Notes: generated by a model not told the origin, from the letters alone. A DNA stretch of 64,000 nt from Arthrobacter sp. SPG23 (GCF_000876655.1 NZ_JYCN01000026.1:124001-188000); one strand, 5' to 3'. Shown: positions 53,326 to 61,907, counted from the stretch's first letter. Translations and numbers: made by a program.

Positions 53326-53326
53326 G

Positions 53327-54115
53327 TCAGGCGGCCTTCACTTTGGCGCCGAGGACCTGTGCCAGCGAGGCAATTGTCACTCCGGCGCTTTCGAGTTCGG
53401 CGCGTACCTGCCGGGCCAGCTGCACCGCGCCGGGAGTGTCTCCGTGCAACAGGACCGTGTCGGCGACGATGGGCAGGTCGGTGCCTGCGACGGTGGAAAT
53501 AAGCCCCTCGCAGACCATCCGGACGGTGCGGTCCACGATGGCTGAAGGATCATGGATGACGGCGCCGGGGCGGCTGCGCGGCACCAGTGTGCCGTCCGCC
53601 TCGTAGGCGCGGTCTGCGATGCCCACGATGGCCACCGGGAGCCGCCGCGCGGCCGCCGCGGCAGCCAGCTCGCCGTCCTGGGCCAGGACGATGAGGTCCG
53701 GGTTGATGCGGGCGGCGGCGTCGGCCACTGCCTCGGCGTAGTCGGCGCGGGTGGCCACGAGGTTCCCGAGGCGCCCGTGCGGTGCAAGGTGGGCGACGCC
53801 GGCGCCGTGATAGGCGGCGAAGGCGCTCAGTGCGCCGAACTGGTAGACGACGTCGTTGCGGACCTCATCCGCGGTCAGGTCCATGGCGCGGCGGCCGAAG
53901 CCGCGGAGGTCGGGGAAGCTCGGGTGCGCCCCGATGCTGACGCCGCGGCGGACGCATTCGGCCACGGTCGCGTGCATGATGTCCGGGTCTCCGGCATGGA
54001 AGCCGCAGGCGATGTTGGCGCTGGAAACCACTTCGAGCAGGGCCGCGTCGTCGCCCATTGAGTAGGCGCCGAAGCCTTCTCCGAGATCTGCGACGAGATC
54101 AACGATGGGTCCCAT
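53327..54115 (-). CDS. pxpA: 5-oxoprolinase subunit A (LamB/YcsF family)
   Basis: 262 residues. VDLVADLGEGFGAYSMGDDA, SSANIACGFHAGDPDIM, GVSIGAHPSFPDLRGFGRR and the VLLHGDTPGAV C-terminal block match PxpA, with conserved Asp and His residues. AGGAAGG six bases before ATG 54115 sets the start. The promoter region 54194-54242 carries the compound element also found before the ABC transporter and aminotransferase operons, so 5-oxoprolinase here is probably induced with them. Confidence 0.92.
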   Translation of the reverse strand: MGPIVDLVADLGEGFGAYSMGDDAALLEVVSSANIACGFHAGDPDIMHATVAECVRRGVSIGAHPSFPDLRGFGRRAMDLTADEVRNDVVYQFGALSAFAAYHGAGVAHLAPHGRLGNLVATRADYAEAVADAAARINPDLIVLAQDGELAAAAAARRLPVAIVGIADRAYEADGTLVPRSRPGAVIHDPSAIVDRTVRMVCEGLISTVAGTDLPIVADTVLLHGDTPGAVQLARQVRAELESAGVTIASLAQVLGAKVKAA

Positions 54116-54193
54116 TGAGTGCCTTCCTGGGTGGGTGTGGTTCGGTGTGCCGTTTTGACCGGCTTCTGCAAAAAAGTCTGACACCGCGAGTTT

Positions 54194-54242
54194 GATCACA
54201 CAAAGACGTAATCGGTGTCACGGGATAGCTGGCGGTTATGAC
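54194..54242 (-). promoter_or_regulatory. LysR-type compound element before pxpABC
   Basis: On the plus strand GATCACACAAAGAC (54194-54207), 17 bp, then ATAGCTGGCGGTTATGAC (54225-54242) containing T-N11-A. The first block is identical to 58472-58485 and the second differs from 58503-58520 only in its four central bases, with the same spacing. It lies 79 bp before the pxpA start, reading in the pxp direction. Confidence 0.75.
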
Positions 54243-54250
54243 GGGAGCGC

Positions 54251-55066
54251 TCAGCGGAGGGCTTTGCGCAGCCCCATGACGCGTTCCACCACCACTACAA
54301 CCGCGAGGGATATCAGGATGAGGATGACTGACAGGGCCGCCACGGCGGCGTCTGCCGAGTTTTCCACGTACCTGAGCACCTGCACGGGCAGGGTGGGCAG
54401 GCCGGATTCGGCCACGAAGAGCGAGATGACGGCTTCATCGAAGGAGACGATGAACGCAATGACGCCACCGGCGATCACGCCCGGCTGGATGATGGGCAGC
54501 GTCACCCGGCGGAAGACCGTCCACGAGTCCGCACCGAGGACGCGTGCGGCCGCTTCACAGGACGTGTCAGTGGTGGCCAGGCTCATCAGGGTGGTGCGGA
54601 TGACGAATGGGATGGTGATGGCCACGTGGCCGATGATGATGCCGGCATAGGTGTTGGTGAGCCCCAGCGGGCCGAACAGCAGCACCATGCCCAGGGCCAG
54701 CACGATGCTGGGAATCAGCAGCGGCGAAAGGAAGAACGACTGCACGGCTGCCTTGGCCTTGAAATCGAACCGGTCCAGCGCCAGCGCGGCCGGCACACCG
54801 AGTGCCAGGACAATGAGGGTGACGATGACGGCCACGATGAGGCTGACCTTCATGCCTTCCATGAACGTACTCTCCTGCGGGAGCATCTCGTACCACTTCA
54901 GGGTCAGCCCTTCCGGCGGGAAGGACAGGTACTGGTTGGAGGCGAAGGAAACGACGCAGACTATCAGCAGGGGTGCCAGAAGGAACAGGTACAGCAGGAA
55001 CACCAGCAGCCCGAAGGCCGGCTTGGCGGGGTTGAAGCGCGGCTTGAATATCCGGACGTCGCTCAC
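54251..55066 (-). CDS. ABC transporter permease (PotC-like)
   Basis: 271 residues, six helices, with the EAA-like loop TSCEAAARVLGADSWTVFRR followed by VTLPIIQPGVIAGG. The GTG at 55066 has GGAGG seven bases upstream and starts two bases after the preceding permease stop. With the other permease and ATPase it forms a polyamine/iron/opine-type importer (2-component membrane part). The substrate is not determined by sequence. Confidence 0.9.
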   Translation of the reverse strand: MSDVRIFKPRFNPAKPAFGLLVFLLYLFLLAPLLIVCVVSFASNQYLSFPPEGLTLKWYEMLPQESTFMEGMKVSLIVAVIVTLIVLALGVPAALALDRFDFKAKAAVQSFFLSPLLIPSIVLALGMVLLFGPLGLTNTYAGIIIGHVAITIPFVIRTTLMSLATTDTSCEAAARVLGADSWTVFRRVTLPIIQPGVIAGGVIAFIVSFDEAVISLFVAESGLPTLPVQVLRYVENSADAAVAALSVILILISLAVVVVVERVMGLRKALR

Positions 55067-55068
55067 GG

Positions 55069-55989
55069 TCAGCCTCCGATCTTTTTGGTGAGGCGCTGGT
55101 AGACGGCAATGATCAGGCCGAAAAGCACCAGCAGGATGACGGACAGGGCGGCGGCGAAGGGCCAGTTGAGCAGGCCGGTGGTCTGGTCGTAGATTTCGGT
55201 GGCCAGGACCTGCACGCTGCCTCCGCCCAGGAGCCGCGGGGTGATGAAGGTGCTGATGGCAAGCACAAAGACCAGCAGGAACGCTGTCAGGAGGCCGGGC
55301 AGGCTCAGCGGGAGTGTGACCCGGGTGAAGACCTTGAACTTGCTGGCGCCCAGGGAGCCGGCGGCTTCCTCGAGCTGGGGGCTGAGGCGGCCGAAGCCCG
55401 AGATCATGGCCAGGATCGCGTAGGGCATGAAAATCTCCACCAGCCCGATGGTCACCCCGGTCATGTTGTTGGTGAGCTTCAGGGGCGTGTCGATCAGGCC
55501 CAGGCCCTCGAGGGAGGAGTTGATGAGTCCGTTGGTTCCGAGGATCACCATCCACCCGTAGGTGCGCACCACGGCCGAGGTCAGCAGCGGGGCGATGGCG
55601 ATGGCGATGAGCAGGCCGCGGTACTTGCTGGTGCTGCGGGCCAGGAAGAGGGCCACCGGGTAGGACACCAGGACGCAGAGGATGCCCACGGTCACGCCCA
55701 TCTGGAAGGTGTCCAGGGTGACGCGCCAGTAGTACGGGTCGGTCAGCGGCTGGATGTAGGTGTCCAGCGTGAACGTCTCCACGATGACGCCGTCCGGGGC
55801 GCCCTTGTTGAAGGACATCCGGATCATGTAGGCCAGCGGGAACACGAAGCTGACCAGCAGGCCCAGGAGCCCGGGCAGGAGCAGGGCGAGGTAGGTGCGC
55901 CGGTTGCGCCGTTCGGTGGCTTTTTCGAGCAGGCCCTCGTCCCGGTCTGTCCGCTTTTCCGCGGCAATTGGCGTTTGCAGGAGCGTCAT
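55069..55989 (-). CDS. ABC transporter permease (PotB-like)
   Basis: 306 residues. A ~30-residue charged cytosolic start (EKATERRNRRTYLALLLPGL) and six helices. EAA loop LEEAAGSLGASKFKVFTRVT, then LPLSLPGLLTAFLLVF. The ATG at 55989 overlaps the ATPase stop by four bases (55986-55989). Pairs with the PotC-like permease next to it. Confidence 0.9.
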   Translation of the reverse strand: MTLLQTPIAAEKRTDRDEGLLEKATERRNRRTYLALLLPGLLGLLVSFVFPLAYMIRMSFNKGAPDGVIVETFTLDTYIQPLTDPYYWRVTLDTFQMGVTVGILCVLVSYPVALFLARSTSKYRGLLIAIAIAPLLTSAVVRTYGWMVILGTNGLINSSLEGLGLIDTPLKLTNNMTGVTIGLVEIFMPYAILAMISGFGRLSPQLEEAAGSLGASKFKVFTRVTLPLSLPGLLTAFLLVFVLAISTFITPRLLGGGSVQVLATEIYDQTTGLLNWPFAAALSVILLVLFGLIIAVYQRLTKKIGG

Positions 55990-57110
55990 GCCGCCAGCCT
56001 TTCCGCGGATGTAGTCGCGGGCAGGAGATACGCGTCCTCGGGCGCCCATGACAGGTACGCGGCGTCCCCGGTGCGGGGCAGGTCGCCGCTGGAGGTCAGC
56101 AGCTGGGCCTGCAGCTGCTGGTCGCCCACGCGGACGGCCACGGCCAGGGCGTCGCCGGTGTAGCTCACCCGTTCGATGGTTCCCGCGACGGGTGTCTGGT
56201 CCGCTCCGGGGCGCAGGGCCACGGTGAGCCGGTGCGGGCGGATCACCATTTCATGGGTGCTGCCTGACAGGCCCGCTGCGCCGACGGCGCCGAACTGGCC
56301 CAGGCCTTCGACGTCCACCTTGTAGTAGCTTTCGCCGGCAAGGCTGGCCCCTCCGGTTTCGGCGCCCACGCGGGCGGTGAGGAAGTTGGCCTGGCCGATG
56401 AAGTTGGCCACGAAGTGCGTGCGGGGGCGCTCGTAGACGTCGGTGGGCGAACCGAACTGTTCGATCAGGCCGCCGTTCATCACGGCGATCCGGTCGGCCA
56501 TGTCCAGGGCCTCGTCCTGGTCGTGTGTGACGAAGAGTGTGGTGGCCCTGGTGCGCTGCTGGATGGACCTGATCTCGGTGCGCATGGTTTCGCGGAGCTT
56601 GGCGTCCAGGTTGGACAGTGGTTCGTCGAGAAGGAGAAGCGTGGGCTCCACAACGAGGGCCCGGGCCAGGGCGATGCGCTGCTGCTGGCCGCCGGAGAGT
56701 TCCTTGGTCTGCCGCTTTCCGAGGTGGCCGAGCTGGACCATGTCCAGCGCCGCCGCAACACGGGCTTTTTGCTCGGATTTCGGCGTCTGGCGCATTTCCA
56801 GGCCGAAGGCCACGTTTTGCTCCACGTTCATGTGCGGGAAGAGGGCGTAGGACTGGAACACCATGCCCATCCCGCGCTTGTTGACCGGCGTGTGGGTGAT
56901 TTCCTTGCCGTCCACCACAATGGAGCCGGCCGTCGGGTCCATGAGGCCGGCCACCATCCGCAGGGTGGTGGTCTTGCCGCAGCCGGACGGGCCGAGGAGC
57001 GCCACCAGGTGCCCCTCCTCAACTTCCATGTTCAGGCGGTCGACGGCGGGTTCAAGACCTGCTGCATATCTTTTGGTCAGATCTACGATCGACAGTTTTG
57101 GTTCAGTCAC
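55986..57110 (-). CDS. ABC transporter ATP-binding protein (PotA-like)
   Basis: 374 residues. Walker A GPSGCGKTT at residues 40-48, Q-loop FQSYALFPHMNV, signature LSGGQQQ at 138-144, Walker B LLLLDEP at 158-164, H-loop TLFVTHDQDEALD. The C-terminal ~130 residues form the TOBE region of the PotA/FbpC class. It energises import by the two downstream permeases; the binding protein lies 48 bp upstream. Confidence 0.92.
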   Translation of the reverse strand: MTEPKLSIVDLTKRYAAGLEPAVDRLNMEVEEGHLVALLGPSGCGKTTTLRMVAGLMDPTAGSIVVDGKEITHTPVNKRGMGMVFQSYALFPHMNVEQNVAFGLEMRQTPKSEQKARVAAALDMVQLGHLGKRQTKELSGGQQQRIALARALVVEPTLLLLDEPLSNLDAKLRETMRTEIRSIQQRTRATTLFVTHDQDEALDMADRIAVMNGGLIEQFGSPTDVYERPRTHFVANFIGQANFLTARVGAETGGASLAGESYYKVDVEGLGQFGAVGAAGLSGSTHEMVIRPHRLTVALRPGADQTPVAGTIERVSYTGDALAVAVRVGDQQLQAQLLTSSGDLPRTGDAAYLSWAPEDAYLLPATTSAERLAA

Positions 57111-57158
57111 GGGTTCAGTTCTCCTGAAGTGAAGTTGGGGAGGGGCACCGGCTCGCGG

Positions 57159-58241
57159 TTACTTGGTGATGATCTGGCGCTTCCAGATGTCGGTCCACTT
57201 GTCCCGGGCGGAGGACAGGAATTCCACATCCAGCGGGACGATGTTCAGTGACCCGTCGGTGGGGACCACGCGGGCTTTCACGTCTGCCGGCAGTTCTGCA
57301 TTGCTGACGGAAGGGGCGTAGAAGAGTGCCTTGGCAAAGGCGGTCTGCGCCTCGGCGGAAAGGGCGTAGTCCACGAAAGTCTTGGCTGCGGCGGAGTGCG
57401 GTGCATCCTTGACCACGTTGATGGTGTTGATCTGGTAGACGGTGCCTTCCTTGGGGAAGGTGACGCCCATCTTCTTGTTGCTCTGGTCGCTGTAGAACTG
57501 GCCGCGGGCATTCTGGCCGAGGCCCAGGACGGTCTGGCCCGTGATGACGTTCTGGTATTCGTCTGGGTTGGGTGCGAAGGTCTGCACGCCCGGGGCCATC
57601 TCCTTGAGGCGGGTCACTGCGGCATCGATGCCCTTGGTGTAGTCCTCCCCCGCCATTTTGGCGGTGATGGCTGTCAGGGACAGGCCCAGCAAAGACGGCG
57701 GGGCGTTGACGTTGATCTTTCCGGCGTACGCGGGGTCCCACAGCACGTCCCAGCTCTCGGGAGCCTGGGGGAAGGTGGCAGTGTCGTAGACCAGGCCCAC
57801 GGCGTCGAGCATGGCCACCGGTCCGTACCCGTCCTTGTCGCGGAACTTTTCCGGGACGTTCGCGAGGTTCGGGACGCCGGCGGCGTCCACCTTCTCGAAG
57901 AGGCCCTGCTTGTTGCCGGTGGTGGAAACGGAGTTGTCCATGATGGCAACGTCGGTTGCCGGGTTGGTCTTCTGGCCCTGCAGGGCGCTGAGCATCTCAG
58001 CCGAGGACCGCTTGGAGGCGTAGTTGATCTTGATGTCCGGGTACTTGGCCTTGAACGGTTCGATGACTGCGGCGGTGTACTGGTCCTGCCATACGCCCGA
58101 GTAGGCAATCAGGTTCACTTCGCCTGACGTGGCGCTGTCGTTGCTGGCTGCTCCGGCGCCGCCCCCGCAGCCGGAGAGTACCAGCGCCGCAGCGGACAGC
58201 GCGGCGACTGCTGTGATCTTGCCTTTGATGGTTGCTCGCAT
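57159..58241 (-). CDS. ABC transporter substrate-binding lipoprotein (polyamine/iron class)
   Basis: 360 residues. Lipobox VLSGCGGG near residue 25. Mature protein begins NLIAYSGVWQDQYTAAVIEP, and later VGLVYDTATFPQAPESWDVL and LWDPAYAGKINVNAPPSLLG are typical of the PotD/FbpA/opine-binding cluster of periplasmic-type proteins. First gene of the four-gene ABC operon, divergent from a LysR regulator. Linked regulation with pxpABC and an aldolase suggests an amino-acid-derived or lactam ligand rather than a polyamine (inference). Confidence 0.9.
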   Translation of the reverse strand: MRATIKGKITAVAALSAAALVLSGCGGGAGAASNDSATSGEVNLIAYSGVWQDQYTAAVIEPFKAKYPDIKINYASKRSSAEMLSALQGQKTNPATDVAIMDNSVSTTGNKQGLFEKVDAAGVPNLANVPEKFRDKDGYGPVAMLDAVGLVYDTATFPQAPESWDVLWDPAYAGKINVNAPPSLLGLSLTAITAKMAGEDYTKGIDAAVTRLKEMAPGVQTFAPNPDEYQNVITGQTVLGLGQNARGQFYSDQSNKKMGVTFPKEGTVYQINTINVVKDAPHSAAAKTFVDYALSAEAQTAFAKALFYAPSVSNAELPADVKARVVPTDGSLNIVPLDVEFLSSARDKWTDIWKRQIITK

Positions 58242-58560
58242 TTGTCATCTCTTTCTCATAAAGAAGAATCCGGGCTGTTGGCGGCGGATCCTGATGTTCC
58301 GACGCTAAGGAGTGCACATTTCGGAAATGTAAAAGAAAACGTCTATTCCGGTAAAACCCGTTAGCATGCAAAATGCGTCTGGGGTCATCGTTAATTTGCA
58401 TATCCACCGGAGGGGTAGAATGTTCGATGAATGAAATAGCGTTCTGGGTTCAACCTAGTGTCAGAGATGTGGATCACACAAAGACCTGTTGCGTATCCCT
58501 CCATAGCATCCGGTTATGACCTTTCCCGGGTTCAGGACGCCGCGAAGAGAGAAGACGGCC
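58242..58560. other. divergent control region, ABC operon versus lysR
   Basis: 319 bp. AT-richer than the window from 58300 to 58440. It holds the compound element at 58472-58520 close to the LysR start and presumably promoters on both strands. No small gene seen. Confidence 0.6.
58472..58520 (-). promoter_or_regulatory. LysR-type compound element before the ABC operon and lysR
   Basis: Plus strand: GATCACACAAAGAC (58472-58485), 17 bp, then ATAGCATCCGGTTATGAC (58503-58520). The box has CATA-N9-TATG arms and a T-N11-A core. It is oriented like the copy before pxpA and sits 41 bp before the LysR ATG, fitting autoregulation plus activation of the ABC operon. Confidence 0.78.
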
Positions 58561-59481
58561 ATGGACACGCGGAAGCTTGCGTACTTCGTCCAGATTGTGG
58601 ATTCGGGAAGCATCACCAAGGCGGCGGCGGCGCTGCATGTGGCACAGCCTGCCCTGAGCCAGCAGGTATCGGCACTGGAGACGGATCTCAAGCAGCGGCT
58701 CCTGATCCGCAGCAAGCAGGGCGTTAAGCCCACGGCCGCGGGGCACACCCTGTACCGGCATGCCCAGTCGATCCTGCGGCTGGTGGAGCAGGCACGCCAG
58801 GACGTAGCCGCGTCGGGCGCCGCACCGTCCGGGCGCGTATCCATCGCGATCGCGCCCTACAGCATGGCGTCCAGCCTGACGCCCAAGATCATTAGCGAAG
58901 TGGGCCGCCGGTACCCGGATATTGTCCTGCATGTCACGGAAATCTATGGCGGCGTCTTGAGTGAAGCAATCAAGAATGGCCGCTTGGACATGGCCCTCAT
59001 TTACGAGCCGGGCCCTATCCGCGGCGTCCAGTTCACCACCATGATCGTCGAAGACCTGCACTTTGTGGTCAACGCGGGCAGATTCCCGGTTGAACCCGGG
59101 AATGGCGAAATTTCACTGGAGGAAGTGGCCCGCCACGGACTGTTCCTGCCCGAGAAGATCCACACGCTTCGACAGGCCGTGGAGGCCGGTTTCACCAACA
59201 AGGGGCTCACCCTCAAGCTGGTGGGTGAAGTGGAGTCCGTGCCGTCCCTGGCGCGCCTGCTGCGGGCCGACCTGGGGGCCACGATCATGCCCAAGTCAGC
59301 GGCTGACGCACTCTTCCACGAGGAGGACTTCCACGTCCTGCGGATTGTGGATCCGGCGCTGCAGTGCAAGATCGCGCTGTGCACCCCCGACCATGATCCG
59401 CTTTCCGAGGCGGCGTCGGCGGTTCTACTGGTGCTGAAGGAAATGCTCCAGGAAATGCTTAGCAATAAATATGCGAGATAG
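58561..59481 (+). CDS. LysR-family transcriptional regulator
   Basis: 306 residues. N-terminal helix-turn-helix MDTRKLAYFVQIVDSGSITK followed by AAAALHVAQPALSQQVSALE, then the two-lobed effector domain (GRVSIAIAPYSMASSLTPKI; LEEVARHGLFLPEKIHTLR). The ATG at 58561 begins the HTH directly and has GAGAGAAG upstream. It is divergent from the ABC operon and next to the shared element, so it is the best candidate for the regulator acting at all three copies of the element. Confidence 0.9.
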   Translation: MDTRKLAYFVQIVDSGSITKAAAALHVAQPALSQQVSALETDLKQRLLIRSKQGVKPTAAGHTLYRHAQSILRLVEQARQDVAASGAAPSGRVSIAIAPYSMASSLTPKIISEVGRRYPDIVLHVTEIYGGVLSEAIKNGRLDMALIYEPGPIRGVQFTTMIVEDLHFVVNAGRFPVEPGNGEISLEEVARHGLFLPEKIHTLRQAVEAGFTNKGLTLKLVGEVESVPSLARLLRADLGATIMPKSAADALFHEEDFHVLRIVDPALQCKIALCTPDHDPLSEAASAVLLVLKEMLQEMLSNKYAR

Positions 59482-59487
59482 CCCTGC

Positions 59488-59503
59488 CATAGCATCCGCT
59501 TAT
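59488..59503. promoter_or_regulatory. isolated LysR-box copy after lysR
   Basis: CATAGCATCCGCTTAT matches the 58502 box in 15 of 16 positions and keeps T-N11-A, but the AAGAC part is missing at the expected distance. It may be an extra regulator site or a duplication remnant. A 59-codon frame lies downstream. Confidence 0.5.
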
Positions 59504-59665
59504 CAGGGCACTCATCATTCGTCTTAGTATCCGGGAGCTCCTGATCCTAAAATTGTATATAGGCCGATTAATTGCGGCGGTTGCATTTATGGAGAATTAA
59601 TTGGGAGCGAGCCGTGAAAAAAAATCAGCGCCAGACGCAGGAATTCCGAGACAAACCCCGGGCTG
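59504..59665. other. AT-rich intergenic stretch downstream of lysR
   Basis: Low GC for the window, with TTGTATATAGG and a run of eight A at 59617. A 33-codon GTG frame at 59614 with GGGAG upstream exists but looks random. It may carry the promoter for the small frame at 59666. Confidence 0.4.
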
Positions 59666-59845
59666 ATGGCCAAAACGGGCTTCCACTGCCCCGCAAACGG
59701 TTTTTGGCGCCCTGAGGACCGCTCGGTTGCCCCTGTCTTTGTTTTCGAAGGCAGCATCATGCCGGCCAGCAGCGGAGGGTCCACTGTCTGGTATCTGGAG
59801 GATGCCGTGTTGGGCCCGCCCACCCATTTCCTTCCGGCCCGGTAG
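59666..59845 (+). CDS. possible 59-residue small protein
   Basis: Encodes MAKTGFHCPANGFWRPEDRS followed by VAPVFVFEGSIMPA and a WYLEDAVLGPP end. The layout TG-x2-CP-x2-G-x-W-x-P...EGSIMPA...W is reminiscent of small bacterial proteins with a TGxxCPxSGxW start, recalled without a search. No clear ribosome site precedes the ATG; CTG at 59663 is an alternative. GC-rich third positions are moderate. It lies between an isolated LysR-type box and a strong hairpin. Treat as a candidate gene only. Confidence 0.45.
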   Translation: MAKTGFHCPANGFWRPEDRSVAPVFVFEGSIMPASSGGSTVWYLEDAVLGPPTHFLPAR

Positions 59846-59860
59846 GAAACTATCGCAAAT

Positions 59861-59900
59861 GGGAGGGTTCGATGTCCTGCAACGGACGTCGAGCCCTCCC
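59861..59900 (-). terminator. strong hairpin downstream of the aldolase gene
   Basis: GGGAGGGTTCGATGTCC pairs with GGACGTCGAGCCCTCCC over a short TGCAAC loop, with minor mismatches. On the minus strand it is followed by ATTTGCGATAGTTT. It can end the aldolase/aminotransferase message, or the small frame on the plus strand. Another hairpin (ACGGGTTTCCCGT) lies at 59949-59961. Confidence 0.6.
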
Positions 59901-59995
59901 ATTCCGCTTGCCGCGGCCGGGCGCCTCTGCATATGCGGACGCCGCCGCACGGGTTTCCCGTACGACGGCGGTGCTGCCGCGGCTTGTGCGAGCGG

Positions 59996-60673
59996 CTAGG
60001 CCTCTTCGACGAGCAGGCCCTTGGCTTTGAGCACCTCGGTGAGGTTGCACAGCTCGATGGTGGTGCCGCCGGCCTGGTAGCGGCCGATGAGTTCGCGCTC
60101 GGCGTCGTCGCGTTCCTGCGAGAGGCGGATGACTTCCTCGATCTCGTCCTTCCGCACCACCACCACGCCGTCCGCGTCGCCGCGGAGCACGTCGCCGGGG
60201 TAGATGATTTCGTCGCCGAAGACCACCGGGTGGTTGATGGGACCGATGGTTTCCTTGACAGTGCCTTTGATGGAGACGCTGCCGGAGAAGACGGGCAGTC
60301 CCAGTTCGATGAGGTCCTGGGTGTCTCGGACGCCCGAGTCGGTCACCAGGCCGGCGAGGCCCTTGGCCTTCATGGCATTGCCGAGGACGTCGCCGAATGT
60401 CCCGGCTTCCTCGTACTCCCCTGCCGCGGCAAGGATGACGTCCCCGGCCTCGGCATAGTGGATGGCCACCTGCAGCATGAGGTTGTCCCTGGGGGCGCAG
60501 CGCACAGTGACGGCGGGGCCGCAGAAGGACATGCTCCGGTCGATGGGCTTGATCCTGGAGCTGAGGGCGCCTTTGCGTCCCTGTGCCTCGTGGATGGTGG
60601 CGGACGAGAACTTGGCGAGGCGGCTAACGGCGTCGGCTTCGGGTCGTTCGATGGTGGTTCTTACGTGGATCAC
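59996..60673 (-). CDS. RraA-fold aldolase (HMG/CHA aldolase-like)
   Basis: 225 residues of the RraA/4-hydroxy-4-methyl-2-oxoglutarate aldolase family. Metal and catalytic residues: GLVTDSGVRDTQDL with R116-D117 and D120, preceded by FGDVLGNAMKAKG; PRDNLMLQVAI is the substrate-loop block. Class II aldolases of this type cleave 4-hydroxy-4-substituted 2-oxoglutarates to pyruvate plus an oxo-acid. The GTG at 60673 has GAAGGA seven bases upstream. It lies 25 bp after the aminotransferase and is likely co-transcribed. An RraA ribonuclease-inhibitor role is less likely given the R-D-x2-D motif. Confidence 0.85.
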   Translation of the reverse strand: MIHVRTTIERPEADAVSRLAKFSSATIHEAQGRKGALSSRIKPIDRSMSFCGPAVTVRCAPRDNLMLQVAIHYAEAGDVILAAAGEYEEAGTFGDVLGNAMKAKGLAGLVTDSGVRDTQDLIELGLPVFSGSVSIKGTVKETIGPINHPVVFGDEIIYPGDVLRGDADGVVVVRKDEIEEVIRLSQERDDAERELIGRYQAGGTTIELCNLTEVLKAKGLLVEEA

Positions 60674-60698
60674 GGCGTTTTCCTTCGGTGGGTGTGGA

Positions 60699-61907
60699 TC
60701 AGTTGAGGGCCCGGACGGCCTTGTCGATGGCCGCGATGGACTCTTCGATGACGTCGAGGCTGGTGGCGTAGGAGACACGGAAGTAGGGGCCCAGTCCGTA
60801 GGCCGATCCCTGGATCACGGCAACGGAGGCCGTTTCGAGGAGGTAAAGGGTGAAGTCCTCGTCGTTGGCGATGATTTGCCCCTCGGCGGTCGTCTTGCCG
60901 ATGACCCCCGCACAGTTGACGTACGCGTAAAAGGCGCCTTCCGGCGTCGTGCATGACAGTCCGTCGACGGCGTTCAGCGCGGCGACTGCCACATCGCGCC
61001 GGCCGCGGTAGGTTTCGCGGCTTTCCTGCACGAAGCGCTGGTTGCCCGTGAGCGCGGCGGCAGCGGCGGCCTGGCTGACGGAGGACGGGCAGGAGGAGAT
61101 CTGCGACTGGAGTTTGTTGATCGCGGCGATGAGCGGGGCGGGTCCCCCCGCGTAGCCCAGGCGCCAGCCGGTCATGGCGTAGGCCTTGGACACACCGTTG
61201 ACCGCCAGGATTCGGTCCTTCAGTTCCGGGGCCACCTCCACCAGGCTGGAGAGCTTGCCGGTGCCGAAGTAGATCTGGTCATAGATCTCGTCCGTCAGGA
61301 TGTTCACGTGCGGGAAGCCGGCCAGGACGTCCGCGAGCGCGCGCTGTTCCGCCGCGGAATAGACGGCGCCGGTGGGGTTCGACGGTGTGTTCAGGATGAC
61401 CCATTTGGTCCGCTCGGTGAGGGCTCCGGCCAGCGCCTCGGGGGTGAGCTTGAATCCTGTCTCCTCGCTGCAGGCAACCACCACGGGCGTGCCCTCGTTC
61501 GCGAGCACCATGTCCGGGTACGAGACCCAGTACGGCGCGGGCACCACTACTTCGTCGCCGGCGTCCAGGCTGGCCATGAAGGCTGTGAAGATCACCTGCT
61601 TGGCGCCGCCGCCAATGGTGATCTCGGCCGGGGTGTAGTGGATTCCGGTGCGCAACTCCAGGGTCTGGAGGATCGCCTTCTGCAGGGCGGGGGTTCCGGT
61701 GACGGAGGTGTATTTGGTCTCCCCGCGGGTGATCGCCTCAATGGCGGCCACCTTGATGTGCTCCGGGGTGTCGAAGTCAGGCTCGCCGACCGTCAGGTCC
61801 AGGATCCGGCGCCCTTCTGCCTTCAGCTCACGCACACGGGCAGCGGCGGCCACGCTGGCGGAGGACTTGATGCGGGACACCCGTGATGCAGGTTCAAATT
61901 TAGGCAT
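60699..61907 (-). CDS. class I PLP-dependent aminotransferase (AspC-like)
   Basis: 402 residues. Schiff-base lysine K241 in VNGVSKAYAMTGWRLGYAG; other fold-type I markers LDLTVGEPDFDTPEH, YTSVTGTPALQKAI, NTPSNPTGAVYS and DEIYDQI; arginine near the end in YFRVSYA. It transfers an amino group between an amino acid and a 2-oxo acid. Next to an aldolase, its product may be the 4-hydroxy-2-oxoacid that the aldolase cleaves. The promoter region carries a variant of the LysR-type compound element 75-113 bp upstream. Confidence 0.9.
   Translation of the reverse strand: MPKFEPASRVSRIKSSASVAAAARVRELKAEGRRILDLTVGEPDFDTPEHIKVAAIEAITRGETKYTSVTGTPALQKAILQTLELRTGIHYTPAEITIGGGAKQVIFTAFMASLDAGDEVVVPAPYWVSYPDMVLANEGTPVVVACSEETGFKLTPEALAGALTERTKWVILNTPSNPTGAVYSAAEQRALADVLAGFPHVNILTDEIYDQIYFGTGKLSSLVEVAPELKDRILAVNGVSKAYAMTGWRLGYAGGPAPLIAAINKLQSQISSCPSSVSQAAAAAALTGNQRFVQESRETYRGRRDVAVAALNAVDGLSCTTPEGAFYAYVNCAGVIGKTTAEGQIIANDEDFTLYLLETASVAVIQGSAYGLGPYFRVSYATSLDVIEESIAAIDKAVRALN

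Noticed and set aside
59614..59715. 33-codon GTG frame with GGGAG upstream
   Set aside because: Short, charged and featureless; overlaps the better 59-codon frame in another phase.
59996..60673. RraA as inhibitor of RNase E
   Set aside because: The R-D-x2-D aldolase motif and the neighbouring aminotransferase favour an aldolase, though the fold is shared.
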